IMG/VR virus record: IMGVR_UViG_3300025151_000022
Coordinates: 1-64,000 of that record
Length of the DNA: 64,000 nt
Strand: one strand, 5' to 3'
Source: a virus
Within the stretch, counting starts at the first letter, position 1; each line of letters starts with the position of its first letter. The notes under the pieces are model-generated. The model was not told the origin of the DNA. It worked only from the letters and a program-made list of their open reading frames with translations, and ran no database searches. Shown piece after piece: positions 6,080-15,000 of this stretch. The position numbers and the translations under genes were made by a program.

Positions 6080-6287
6080 ATCCTTTCCCTCCTTTTGGTG
6101 GATCTAAAACCTCCATATGAGAGAGAAAATCTTTTTTATTCCACCATATGACAAAGGCATCTTGCCAGTTGTCAACTACAATAGTATCACCTTCTTTAGA
6201 TATAACTTTATAATGATGCCTATCGTATAGACCATCAGAAGTCTTTGTAAAATAACGTGGATCTTTTGGATCAATCAATTGAGTCAT
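6072..6287 (-). CDS. Small phage protein (71 aa), unknown function
   Basis: A 71-residue protein with a beta-rich middle (HHYKVISKEGDTIVVDNWQD, then AFVIWWNKKDFL), which may be a small SH3-like barrel. Its ATG overlaps the TGA of the upstream membrane protein gene (ATGA), and its end overlaps the TTG-started gene by eight bases. The end of the gene carries the Shine-Dalgarno site of that next gene. Confidence 0.7.
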   Translation of the reverse strand: MTQLIDPKDPRYFTKTSDGLYDRHHYKVISKEGDTIVVDNWQDAFVIWWNKKDFLSHMEVLDPPKGGKGFA

Positions 6288-6421
6288 GATGCGGCGTTCT
6301 TTAATGTGGTGAGAAGATGCATATTGCCATGAAAATACCCTGCCGCAATTACTACCAGTGTGGAAACAAAAAGTCCCACTAACATGAGTACATTCGGCAG
6401 AGGAGATTTTATATTACTCAT
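6284..6421 (-). CDS. 45-residue single-pass membrane protein
   Basis: A reading frame MSNIKSPLPNVLMLVGLFV... with one hydrophobic helix (about residues 10-28, LMLVGLFVSTLVVIAAGYF) and a short polar tail. The N-terminal K and C-terminal basic residues leave the topology open. It ends with an ATGA overlap onto the 71-aa gene, which supports it as a real gene despite its size. Small early phage membrane proteins can act on the host envelope; nothing more specific can be said. Confidence 0.65.
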   Translation of the reverse strand: MSNIKSPLPNVLMLVGLFVSTLVVIAAGYFHGNMHLLTTLKNAAS

Positions 6422-6431
6422 CTTTATCAAT

Positions 6432-6632
6432 TCATTTCCAACGAAGAGTCTTCAAGTAATTCAGAACATCTTGGCGAACATCCATCAATTCATGAAAACA
6501 TTTTTGGTTATGAGCACATGCTCTCAGATCAGGATCTGGTTCAATTACAGATTCGATAAAAATGTCTAAACCTCGATTCCATTTATCTTGTTTAGTTTCG
6601 TTGTCATCGATGATTGTGTTCTGATCCTTCAT
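6432..6632 (-). CDS. Small acidic phage protein (66 aa)
   Basis: A 66-residue soluble protein, MKDQNTIIDDNETKQDKW..., with a likely helical bundle and a CAHNQKCFHEL segment that holds two Cys and two His. This could be a small metal site, but the spacing is not one I recognise. Its start overlaps the end of the 67-aa gene (ATGA). Unknown function. Confidence 0.7.
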   Translation of the reverse strand: MKDQNTIIDDNETKQDKWNRGLDIFIESVIEPDPDLRACAHNQKCFHELMDVRQDVLNYLKTLRWK

Positions 6633-6832
6633 TTAATAATCTCCCAGTTGTCGTCAGATGATTCGTTCATCCAAAAAAAGTATTTACCACTGATAGAAGC
6701 AAGGAATAATTTACCATCTTCACGTTTCTCAATACGACAAGAGTGGAGGTTATTCATCAAATTTGCAAACCTATTTTTTGCCTTAGAGGATCTAGGTTTA
6801 ACACAAATAAATTCAGTTTTAATAGAAGTCAT
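6629..6832 (-). CDS. Small basic phage protein (67 aa)
   Basis: A 67-residue basic protein, MTSIKTEFICVKPRSSKAKNRF..., with two beta-hairpin-like stretches at the end (GKLFLASISGKYFFWMN). The first gene behind a good sigma70 promoter (6857-6885), it probably heads the early operon that continues down to about 5048. It may bind nucleic acid, judging only from charge. Confidence 0.7.
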   Translation of the reverse strand: MTSIKTEFICVKPRSSKAKNRFANLMNNLHSCRIEKREDGKLFLASISGKYFFWMNESSDDNWEIIK

Positions 6833-6856
6833 AGTTTGATTAACCTCGACAAAGGT

Positions 6857-6885
6857 ATTCTAGTGGGTTTTTAGGATGCTGTCAA
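6857..6885 (-). promoter_or_regulatory. Sigma70-type promoter heading a small-gene operon
   Basis: Minus-strand TTGACA (6880-6885), 17-nt spacer, TAGAAT (6857-6862; five of six consensus bases). It straddles the end of the metalloprotease gene and lies 25 nt before the ATG of the 67-aa gene. Confidence 0.75.
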
Positions 6886-7338
6886 GCGATTGGGAAATGG
6901 TGTGCCACGACCAAAAGATTCGGGTCCAAGACCCAAATAGCAATAATAAAGTTTCCTCTCCATTTCTCTTGCTTCAAGTTCCCAGGGTTGATTGGAATAG
7001 TCCGTATCAGAGTGGTCTATGCCCTTCCAGAAGCGTTTTTCACCCTTATCCTTTAGATTACCCTTGACATGTTGATAAACGTGCCAGAGTTCGTGTAAGA
7101 GGGTGCTGGTGTAATCATCAATACTCATCTGATTGTGTAGTTCAATTTCAAATGCTCTTGGTCTCCAGTCACAATCAAGGACAGTACACCAACCATATAC
7201 ACCTTCATGAACTAATCCGCGATGATGTACAACAATTTCTAGTTTGTGTCGTGGTAGATACTTATCCACAAACCATTGAACTATACTTTCGCAACGATTT
7301 TTGCTATAGTTGTATCCTGAGTATTCAAGAGAGAGCAT
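6871..7338 (-). CDS. HExxH zinc metalloprotease-like protein
   Basis: A 155-residue protein with the zinc-binding motif HELWH at residues 82-86 on a long helix (STLLHELWHVYQHVKG). Acidic residues downstream in NQPWELEAREME (Glu119/Glu121) could supply the third ligand, which would make it gluzincin- or SprT-like. The N-terminal half contains beta strands and a conserved-looking HHRGLVHEGVYGWC. The size fits small phage/SprT-type peptidase domains. The substrate is unknown; cleavage of a host regulator or of a phage protein is possible. The ATG was chosen over a TTG three codons upstream. A sigma70 promoter for the next operon lies inside its last codons. Confidence 0.8.
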   Translation of the reverse strand: MLSLEYSGYNYSKNRCESIVQWFVDKYLPRHKLEIVVHHRGLVHEGVYGWCTVLDCDWRPRAFEIELHNQMSIDDYTSTLLHELWHVYQHVKGNLKDKGEKRFWKGIDHSDTDYSNQPWELEAREMERKLYYCYLGLGPESFGRGTPFPNRLTAS

Positions 7339-7423
7339 TGATCGCAAGCGAAGTCACACGAGTTCCCCATTGCATCATCCATAAAAATGATCCAATGAAA
7401 ATTAATTTTTCAGTAGTTGACAT
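7325..7423 (-). CDS. Tiny hydrophobic protein (32 aa)
   Basis: A short reading frame, MSTTEKLIFIGSFLWMMQW..., with a hydrophobic stretch at residues 7-18 and a polar second half; it may associate with the membrane. It starts 25 nt after the last base of CTGAAGCC box copy 5 and overlaps the metalloprotease start by 14 nt. Its position relative to the box is like that of three other box-led genes, which is its main support. It could be a leader peptide for the metalloprotease gene, or not translated at all. Confidence 0.45.
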   Translation of the reverse strand: MSTTEKLIFIGSFLWMMQWGTRVTSLAINALS

Positions 7424-7426
7424 CAA

Positions 7427-7456
7427 AAAGTGTCTCTGATATAACTAGGACACTTT
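7427..7456 (-). terminator. Hairpin with T run after the 223-aa gene
   Basis: On the minus strand AAAGTGTC pairs with GACACTTT (8 bp) around a 14-nt loop, followed by further T residues. The left arm is part of CTGAAGCC box copy 5. It would end the late transcript of the 223-aa gene. Confidence 0.55.
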
Positions 7457-7467
7457 AGAGGCTTCAG
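7448..7467 (-). promoter_or_regulatory. CTGAAGCC box, copy 5
   Basis: On the minus strand this reads CTGAAGCCTCTAAAGTGTCC, eight bases after a TGA stop, with TAGTTA at the -10-like position. The next ATG lies 44 nt from the first C of the box. It overlaps a terminator-like hairpin. Confidence 0.55.
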
Positions 7468-7474
7468 ATACTAT

Positions 7475-8146
7475 TCAGGTCAGATAATTAAAGAACCAAG
7501 TATCGATTTCTATTTCATCATTATTCGATGATATACCATCATTATTTTTTTCATATCTTATACGTATCAGCATTTCTGAATCTCCTCTATCTCCTATATC
7601 ATAATCATAATCGTTATTGTATTGAATTAATAAGTCGGAAACATTAGTCTTCAAATTCTTGCTAAAGCTGAAGAGTTGCGAACCGCTGAAGTTCGATGAT
7701 ATTGCATACCACTTCAGATCAGAGTCAGAATATTGACTAATAGGGGCAGTCCACTTAGGTTGATTAATTCTTTGTTTCGATCCTGCACTAACATGTATTC
7801 GACCAACGTCTTGGCCAGTTTGACTAGAAGGTCGTATTGCCGATCCTAATGTACAAAATTTATTTACCGCAAAATATATGTAACCTGTACTACCATGATC
7901 TTTATTTGTACTGGAGAATTGCCGTGCTCTATTATTATAGGTAATCATTGAACCATCACCAGCATAGCTTGGTGTCTCCCAATCAACCGTCTCTACAAGT
8001 CTAATTTTTAACGGAACCTCTGGTAGTGGAAGAGATCTTCCTACATCAATCGAACTAGAAAAAGATCTCATATTTCCATCTAGAACTGCTTTTTGCTGTC
8101 CGAGATTAATTTTAGTCGAAAATGGTCTTGATCTGATGGGTGACAT
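7475..8146 (-). CDS. Probable virion-associated protein (223 aa), unknown function
   Basis: A 223-residue protein that is beta-rich with many Ser, Asn and Asp residues, resembling a phage tail-accessory or fibre-tip protein more than an enzyme. No cysteine-rich, hydrolase or transferase motif is visible. It lies last in the late region, directly after the radical SAM gene, and has its own late promoter (AATAAATA) 27 nt before the ATG. The assignment to the virion rests on this promoter, composition and position. Confidence 0.55.
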   Translation of the reverse strand: MSPIRSRPFSTKINLGQQKAVLDGNMRSFSSSIDVGRSLPLPEVPLKIRLVETVDWETPSYAGDGSMITYNNRARQFSSTNKDHGSTGYIYFAVNKFCTLGSAIRPSSQTGQDVGRIHVSAGSKQRINQPKWTAPISQYSDSDLKWYAISSNFSGSQLFSFSKNLKTNVSDLLIQYNNDYDYDIGDRGDSEMLIRIRYEKNNDGISSNNDEIEIDTWFFNYLT

Positions 8147-8172
8147 TTTAAAATATTTTGGATCTTTGAATA

Positions 8173-8180
8173 TATTTATT
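8173..8180 (-). promoter_or_regulatory. T4-type late promoter (AATAAATA)
   Basis: The minus-strand octamer AATAAATA lies 27 nt before the ATG of the 223-aa gene and overlaps the end of the radical SAM gene. It matches the cyanophage late pattern NATAAATA. Confidence 0.55.
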
Positions 8181-9036
8181 CTTGGTTTGGTACTTTTCCA
8201 TTTTCACAAAATCTGCATAGGTCAAAGCAAGTATTCATTTTTGGTACAACATCTTCATACTCTTGCTCAAATAAATTCCCAAGAATATGCTTTAGTCCAT
8301 AATCCATACAACATAAAGAAACATCACCATTGGGCAACATGACATTGTGATATAGTTCTTCTACACATCCGCATGTCATATCCTTCTCTCCGTGATATAC
8401 CGACTTCCATTCATCTTTTCTATTCATCAATTCTGGTTTTAGAATTGCCTCGTGAAAAAGATTTCCAGACCTCGACCACATTTGAGACTGAGTTGGGTTG
8501 TCCCAAAGGTGCATTACTCTTTGATGGGGTTTTCCCATACACATAACATTAAAATTGCGATGAAGTTCTCCTCTTCTCCATGTCATGTAAATTGTTTCAA
8601 GTAAATTGATGTACTTATCAGTAATTGGATGTTTTGCTCTTAAATCATCATCAGGTACATGTAAAGTAAATCCACCATTTGGTTGTCCTGCCCAAGGAAT
8701 ATGTTTTATTCTATTCCAATCTCTTACTGTCATACCAATTCCAGTTGTAAATACTGAAACATCATGCCCTTTTTCGGATGCATAGAGAATCATATCAGTA
8801 CAACGTGGATTTAAAAAAGGTTCAGTAAATCCAGCAAAAGTAACTCTTATTTCTTGTGGTAGTTTGTCAATTACCTGCTTAAATTCAGTTAATTCAAGAA
8901 ATTTTTTACCTTTATATGATCCCTGTAAGGTTCTCTGTGGACAATAAACACAATCAACGACGCATCCAGTTTTAACGTCGATTGAAGTTGTAAATTCTAA
9001 AGTTGGACAATCTGTAACCGACCAAGGTTTATTCAT
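8176..9036 (-). CDS. Radical SAM enzyme with C-terminal SPASM-like cysteine cluster
   Basis: A 286-residue protein. The CxxxCxxC iron-sulfur motif is at Cys25, Cys29 and Cys32 (CVVDCVYC). About residues 75-85 hold a beta strand ending FAGFTEPFLNP, where this family has its SAM-binding GGEP-like loop. The C-terminus has a cysteine cluster CGCVEELYHNVMLPNGDVSLCC...CFDLCRFC, the pattern of SPASM domains that carry auxiliary iron-sulfur clusters. Such enzymes modify peptides or sugars by radical chemistry, for example in anaerobic sulfatase maturation and RiPP pathways. No small RiPP precursor is visible beside it. Its neighbours are the methyltransferase/oxygenase fusion and a glycosidase-like protein, so a glycan or virion-protein substrate is plausible. 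Confidence 0.88.
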   Translation of the reverse strand: MNKPWSVTDCPTLEFTTSIDVKTGCVVDCVYCPQRTLQGSYKGKKFLELTEFKQVIDKLPQEIRVTFAGFTEPFLNPRCTDMILYASEKGHDVSVFTTGIGMTVRDWNRIKHIPWAGQPNGGFTLHVPDDDLRAKHPITDKYINLLETIYMTWRRGELHRNFNVMCMGKPHQRVMHLWDNPTQSQMWSRSGNLFHEAILKPELMNRKDEWKSVYHGEKDMTCGCVEELYHNVMLPNGDVSLCCMDYGLKHILGNLFEQEYEDVVPKMNTCFDLCRFCENGKVPNQE

Positions 9037-9056
9037 AATACTCTCATGTCTAGGGG

Positions 9057-11009
9057 TTATTTAGTGTCAAAGAAGAACATTTGCCACAATCTTCCATTAT
9101 TCATATTTGATCCAAAGTATTCTGAAGCAGAATGAATGTTGCTGGCATCAAAAATGAAAAGACGATTGTAAACATTTCCGCAAACATCTACCTTTTCAAA
9201 ATGAGTTCCGTCACAATGAACTCCTCCTGAATATATTTCATTTGGATCTGGCGACCATGCATCTCCCCAACCTTGTTGGAAGAAATTTCTAGCTCTAGTT
9301 TTTTTATGTGCATATAAAGTAGTTCCACACTGATATGGAGCGTCTGGAGTTAGATATAACATTCCACCCCATTTTTGTGAGTCGCAATGATATGCAAGTG
9401 GTTCTCCACCAACTGCATTTTGAAATCTTCCATTCATATTATGTTCTTCCCATGCAGTTATTTCTTCTCCCATAATTTGTTCGAATTTTTCCTTCAATCC
9501 AGGAAATAGAAATTGCTCTGCACTTCTTCTTCCAATAAATCCTCTACCCCATCCACCTTCAAAATATTTTTGTTTAAGAGCAAAGTCTCTAACAGAGTTT
9601 GGGTCATCATAGAAATTATCAATAATCCACATAGTTTTTAGTTGTTGTGATCCATTGAATTCAAACTCCGTTTTTGTTGTGGTTACATCAATAATTTCAG
9701 CAAAAGTTTCTTCTTCATTTGATGCTTGTTGAATATTCACTAAATTAGAAAATGATGGTTCTCCTGGGAACATATAATCTTCTGCATATTTTGTTTTTCC
9801 ATCTACCAAAGTCATAGATGCTAATGCAGTTTTATCCACTAAATCTGGATGAACCCACCAGTCTTCAAAAGGACAGTTTTGGTCGGGGGAAATATTATCC
9901 GCAACTAAAACATATCCCTTTGATCTTAAGTACTCTCTAGACTTATCTCTATATGATTTTGTTGGATCTGCATAGTAGTCATGCTCATATGTAATAACTC
10001 TAAATTTATACTCTTCGAATGGTATTTTCATCAAAACATCATAAGTTGCATTTGGAGGATCAATATCTAATTGCAAATAGTCAATAGTTTTGTCTGCAAA
10101 CATCATACCAAGAAGTTGACTGTAATCAGTTTGCGTAGCATCTACACAAAACATTGTTGTGTTATGTCTTTGTGCTCTATATTCCTCTGCAAAATTTGAT
10201 TCTAATTCTAAAGATACTCCTGTCCAATCATATTCCAGTTCTAATAATGCAGTGTTATTTCCAAAGAAAGGTCTTGCCCCACCAACTTCTAAAAAGCAAC
10301 CGTTTCTTTTTCCATCAAGCATACAAAGGACGAATAAATCCTGATATACCTGTGCATAATTTTTTTCTAAAAGGTGTGATCCTAAAAATTTATATCTAAA
10401 TTTTTCATATTGGTCTTTTGTATATGGTAATGGATCATGCCAAGCAGTAGTTTTTTGAATTTCTTGTATATTTGTTTCTACTAACACTTTTTCTTCCTCC
10501 GTCAAATAATCTTTTTGGTTTAATGTATTGAATAATTTTGCTGCTTTTTGATGCTTTCCTGTCCACCAGGCACTATGCGCTTCTTCAATCTCGAAATATG
10601 TTTTTAAATTTCTAAAAGGTGTCTTATAAAATTTAAAATCTGGAGAATCAAAGTTGCAAATTTTTAATGCAAATTTACAATAGTTATGTGCAGATGAAAA
10701 ATTTTTTGCAGTTACATCCATGTCACATATTCTTTGATATGCTTCTGGTCTCTCTGATTTGGTTGACAATGCAAGTTCATACATGAATTTTGTATGAGTT
10801 TCTCTCTCACCTTGAGCAGCAAAGCAATCTCCCATGTGAATTAAACATTCATATGCTAAATCTAGATCACTGGTTCTATCTGCACATCTAAGAAAATATG
10901 TCACAGCAGCTGCTGTTTGATCTATTTTATAATATCTTACCGCAAGGTTGTAGTTAGTGATTGGATTTTCTGGATCAGCAAGATATTCGTGTAAAAATTT
11001 ATTTTCCAT
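9057..11009 (-). CDS. Three-part fusion: TPR region, FkbM-like methyltransferase, 2OG-Fe(II) oxygenase-like domain
   Basis: A 650-residue protein. Residues 1 to about 190 contain TPR-like helix pairs (NYNLAVRYYKIDQTAAAVTYF). Residues about 220-390 resemble FkbM-type SAM methyltransferases: YAQVYQDLFVL, GCFLEVGGARPFFGNNTALLE, and LQLDIDPP before a YEHDYYAD strand. Residues about 455-650 form a DUF6445-like 2OG-Fe(II) oxygenase module starting MWIIDNFYDDPNSVRDFA, with HCD (H-x-D), a distal IHSAS histidine and GRLWQMFFF arginine as expected iron and 2-oxoglutarate ligands. Such a fusion could methylate and hydroxylate the same glycan or protein, with the TPR part binding the target. Its start overlaps the end of the glycosidase-like gene by 11 nt. 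Confidence 0.8.
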   Translation of the reverse strand: MENKFLHEYLADPENPITNYNLAVRYYKIDQTAAAVTYFLRCADRTSDLDLAYECLIHMGDCFAAQGERETHTKFMYELALSTKSERPEAYQRICDMDVTAKNFSSAHNYCKFALKICNFDSPDFKFYKTPFRNLKTYFEIEEAHSAWWTGKHQKAAKLFNTLNQKDYLTEEEKVLVETNIQEIQKTTAWHDPLPYTKDQYEKFRYKFLGSHLLEKNYAQVYQDLFVLCMLDGKRNGCFLEVGGARPFFGNNTALLELEYDWTGVSLELESNFAEEYRAQRHNTTMFCVDATQTDYSQLLGMMFADKTIDYLQLDIDPPNATYDVLMKIPFEEYKFRVITYEHDYYADPTKSYRDKSREYLRSKGYVLVADNISPDQNCPFEDWWVHPDLVDKTALASMTLVDGKTKYAEDYMFPGEPSFSNLVNIQQASNEEETFAEIIDVTTTKTEFEFNGSQQLKTMWIIDNFYDDPNSVRDFALKQKYFEGGWGRGFIGRRSAEQFLFPGLKEKFEQIMGEEITAWEEHNMNGRFQNAVGGEPLAYHCDSQKWGGMLYLTPDAPYQCGTTLYAHKKTRARNFFQQGWGDAWSPDPNEIYSGGVHCDGTHFEKVDVCGNVYNRLFIFDASNIHSASEYFGSNMNNGRLWQMFFFDTK

Positions 11010-11991
11010 TTATAAAATCTCCCAATACTTTTTCTGGAATTTTAACAACATAAGCAGCGTTGTCTTGATATCCAAAAGTAATATAATAGTATCCTTTATG
11101 TTCACACATTCCACAACAAAATTCAATTTTTGCTCCCATAAAAGAAAAGATGGGAGACCTTTTAATTACATTCCAATCTTTATCCCAATAAGTTAATTGA
11201 TGGCGATACGTTCCATTTTTTCTATCAGTCTTACTTCTATACAAAACAGTTAGATGTTGAACTGCCAAATATCCATCTTTATAAGGAATTACTTGTGAAG
11301 CACCTCTAATGTCTTTGATTTTTGGTGAATTATCAAAAGTTCCATGGTATAAAGTTTTACATTGTATATTATTTTCTTCCTTTATATTAGCTTCTACAAC
11401 TTCAACGGGATTGCTCCATTTTATATACTGGAAAGGTCTATCCAAAATTGGCATCCAGTTTTTTTCACAATAACTATTATTTGGTGGAGGTGCTGGAATT
11501 CTAGATCTTTTTACTTCAGTTACTTTATCTCTTTGAATATCAATTTCTGATAATTCCATTCTTCCAGTGCCAATAGGATCAACATCTCTTCTGACACCTG
11601 TTAAGTAATATTTTCCATCCCATTTTACCAATCTACCATCTTCAAGACCGACAAATTCCCATAACGGTTCTTTGTCAAGAGAGGTAGTATCAACTCTTCG
11701 TACATTATCCAAAACCATATTGTCATCCAAGACGCCAATATAATTCGTAGTTCTTAAAGTTTTATCATCATCGGGGTTTAGATAAAGCAGAGGACCCCAA
11801 GGATGTTCATAATTATTGAGTTCTGAATGATATAAAGTATATTGACAATGGCGCACATTAACTAGTAGTGTGCCATTGTCATTTAAAATACTTGGATTAA
11901 ATAAACCCGTTCCGTTTGTGATTTCTGCTGGAATAATAAGAGGTTTAATAATCCCACCATTATCAATACAGTGTTTTACAAAATTCTCCAT
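10999..11991 (-). CDS. Five-bladed beta-propeller glycosidase-like protein (GH130/GH32/43-like)
   Basis: A 330-residue protein with repeated blades typical of propeller glycosidases and mannoside phosphorylases: FNPSIL with VNVRH near the start, an EDGRLVKWDGKYYLTGVRRD blade with the acidic residue at the blade start, CEKNWMPI then IKWSNPVEVV, GASQVIPYKDGYLAV and FCCGMCEHKGYYYITFG. The substrate cannot be read. It could trim a host glycan or act on sugars attached to virion proteins. The ATG was chosen over a TTG four codons upstream. A CATAAATA late-type element lies about 33 nt before the start, so it is likely expressed late with the fibres. Confidence 0.8.
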   Translation of the reverse strand: MENFVKHCIDNGGIIKPLIIPAEITNGTGLFNPSILNDNGTLLVNVRHCQYTLYHSELNNYEHPWGPLLYLNPDDDKTLRTTNYIGVLDDNMVLDNVRRVDTTSLDKEPLWEFVGLEDGRLVKWDGKYYLTGVRRDVDPIGTGRMELSEIDIQRDKVTEVKRSRIPAPPPNNSYCEKNWMPILDRPFQYIKWSNPVEVVEANIKEENNIQCKTLYHGTFDNSPKIKDIRGASQVIPYKDGYLAVQHLTVLYRSKTDRKNGTYRHQLTYWDKDWNVIKRSPIFSFMGAKIEFCCGMCEHKGYYYITFGYQDNAAYVVKIPEKVLGDFINGK

Positions 11992-12023
11992 TAAAAAAAT
12001 CAATCAAACAAATCATTATACTG

Positions 12024-12031
12024 TATTTATG
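12024..12031 (-). promoter_or_regulatory. T4-type late promoter (CATAAATA)
   Basis: Minus-strand octamer about 33 nt before the ATG of the glycosidase-like gene, spanning the stop of the 1652-aa gene. Confidence 0.5.
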
Positions 12032-15000
12032 CCTGAGATTCTGCCCAAGAAATTCTAGATGCAACCTGGAATGAAGAAGTAGAGTCAATTTCAGCGGTGT
12101 TAATAACCGATGCTGCGATTGTAATAATATCAGGACCATTGGGGAATACTCCATCTCCACCAAGAATAGAATTACCCAAATCAACTAATCCAGATAAATC
12201 AAATTGCGTCGAAGACACAAATCGTTTTCCAGCAGCGTCTTCAGAACCACCAGATGCTCTAAACTGATAGACGACTGTTCCTCCATCTACTGTATCGCCC
12301 GCTTCATGTGCAACATACTGAGAAAGTGATGGCGATCCAACATTTGCATAATTGAGATTACTTAAAGAACCGTTCAGAATGACACTAATATTAGCATCAT
12401 GAGAAACAGAAATGCCAAGTTCTCTCATCTTTAATTGCATTCGATTGATAATATCTCTTTCACCAAGGTCGCCAATAATATTATTATCAGCTGATGGAGC
12501 AAGTCTAACACTAATCAATGGAATATTAGAATTAAGATCAATTCCGGTGGTGCCGACCACTTGAGCACCAATGCTCACAGTTGTTCCTCCAGCAATTGAC
12601 GGATATGCTACTGGAGCACTATATCCACTAGAAATAAAGATATGGACATCGAAACTGGTACTACTATATGATGTATAATCAACTGGTTGTCCATTCAATA
12701 CATTATCGGCAGTAAACAGTGGAATACCTGTTTGGAACTTTGAACTATCACTAGTTGCAAATGGTATTTTAACATAGTAAGTTCTATACCTACCCCATCC
12801 ACTTGAAACCAGACTTGATGCTCCACCAGTTACGGCAGTAGCTGCGTCACCATTTGTAAATGTAAGTGTATTACCTGATGCCGTAAATAAGTAACTATCG
12901 TCATCATCAAAACCGCCATCCATAATTACAGATGTGCCCCAGTGGAACAATGATGGTATGTATGTAGGAGAAGCATCTTCATTGTATACTTCATACCTAG
13001 CTGGAACGTTTCCAGATCTCATATACGCTTCATTGAGTTTGTTATTATGAATAAACTCATGAACATACTTAACATGACCATAAGTATCTTTAAATCCAAA
13101 ACGAATCTTTCCAGCACCATACCAAGAATAATCCATGTATGCCATCTGAATCTTATTAACATCTAAAATATATCCAGAAGGACCAGTACCATCAGATTTA
13201 TCAATGTTCCACCTATGCTGTGGAACTCTTGTATCTACTGTTTTTGTAACAATAACTCCTCTATTTGATGTTCCTCTATATGCTGGTTGTACGTGTATCG
13301 AAGTATCTGATTCTATACTAGTAATTTTATAAGTTTGACCACGTATTACGACTCGATCTCCAGCTACTAAATTATCACTAAATTTGGTATTAGTGCCATT
13401 AATAATATTACTTTTGTTGACAACTTGAACTGTGCCTGGAATTTGTTGAACTGAAGATCTTCTTACACAATACAGATATTTTCCGTCATATTCAAAGAAG
13501 AATCCATTTTGGAAATCAAATAATCCAGCACGAATACCTGCATTCTTATATCCAGAAATAACATAATCAACAAATCCTTTTGGATTAGTTTGGACCACAC
13601 TTCCATTAGTAGTGTAACCAAATGTGAAATCTGTAGCAGATGTAACTTCAAAAGTTCCATTATATGCATTACTGGTGTCAATATGAGTAACTGCATTTGC
13701 ATCAGCACTAACAAAAGTATGTGCTCCAACATATGTTGAGGTGCCAACATCAACAACAAATGTATTTGTTGTCACTGACAAGACCTTAAGACGCTCTCTT
13801 TCACCAGCTGGGTCAGTGGAACGTGGATATGGATGGTTTGTTGCATGTGCATCTTTAGCACATGTAAATGTAATTGACTCTTCTTCAAGAGTTATAAATT
13901 CACCTTTTAAAATTCCATGACCATTAACGGTGATGGTTAAAAGTCCAGTTGATGAATCATATGTAGCATCGGTGGGTGTAAGTGATATGTGCTCTTCTGT
14001 TCCGGTAATAGTAACAGTGTCTCCAGAGGTTAATCCATGAGGATATTCTGTTGTTGCGGTTGCATTTGTTCCGCTTCCTGTTATAGAAAGAACTTGTCTT
14101 GATGGATTAAAGTTAATTGCCATCGAGCATTGAATGCCTTTACCTGACTGATATCTAAAGTATTTTCTAGTTTGTCTGACAATTTGAGAATCTGGTGAAC
14201 TTCCAGCAGTAATGTCAACTCCACCATCAAAAGGTCTATGAAGGAATGTTCCATCTGCTCTAACGTTGACTTTAGTGTCAACATAATGAGCTGCTCCAGT
14301 TGTAACAAATCCAACCCCACCATCTATAGCTAAAGACGTATCACTAACAATTGATGTAATCTCTCTACTAACATATTGGTTTACAGTTGAACCATAAGAA
14401 ACTATATTAAACCTATCTCCAATTTTATAAGTCGATGAGAATTTAGTAGAAGTTCCCTCTACAACTTTACTATCACTTGATGCTATTGAAATAGTTCCTG
14501 TAGATGCAACTCTTCCACTGATAGAGAATACCAATAGTTTATACGATGAAGATACTCCCTGAGTTCCAGTTATAGCATTTATGTTTCCTGTCCATTCACT
14601 TTGAGTTGATGCTAATTGTATATTATTTGCATCAACAACTATTGCATAATATTGATTTCCTCCAGTAAGACCCCCAGGAGCAGATCCACTAGTTATACTA
14701 TATGTAACGATAGATCCATTACTTAAACCATGACCATCAATGTTTATGTAATATTCACCACCATTTTCAATTACATTACTATTGGTAAATGCAAGTTCCC
14801 TAGCTGGTATTGTTCCAGACCCCTGTAGAGTAAATGAGGTTGCTGCAGATCCCGTTAATGCATAATAATCATCATGAACTCCAGCAACTTGTTCTGTTTC
14901 TATTAAAATAGGTCCTTGTCCACTACTCGTAAAATTAAAGGCATTATTATTAGCATCACTTAATGTAATTCTATTAGTACCTTTATTTGTAACAAAAGCT

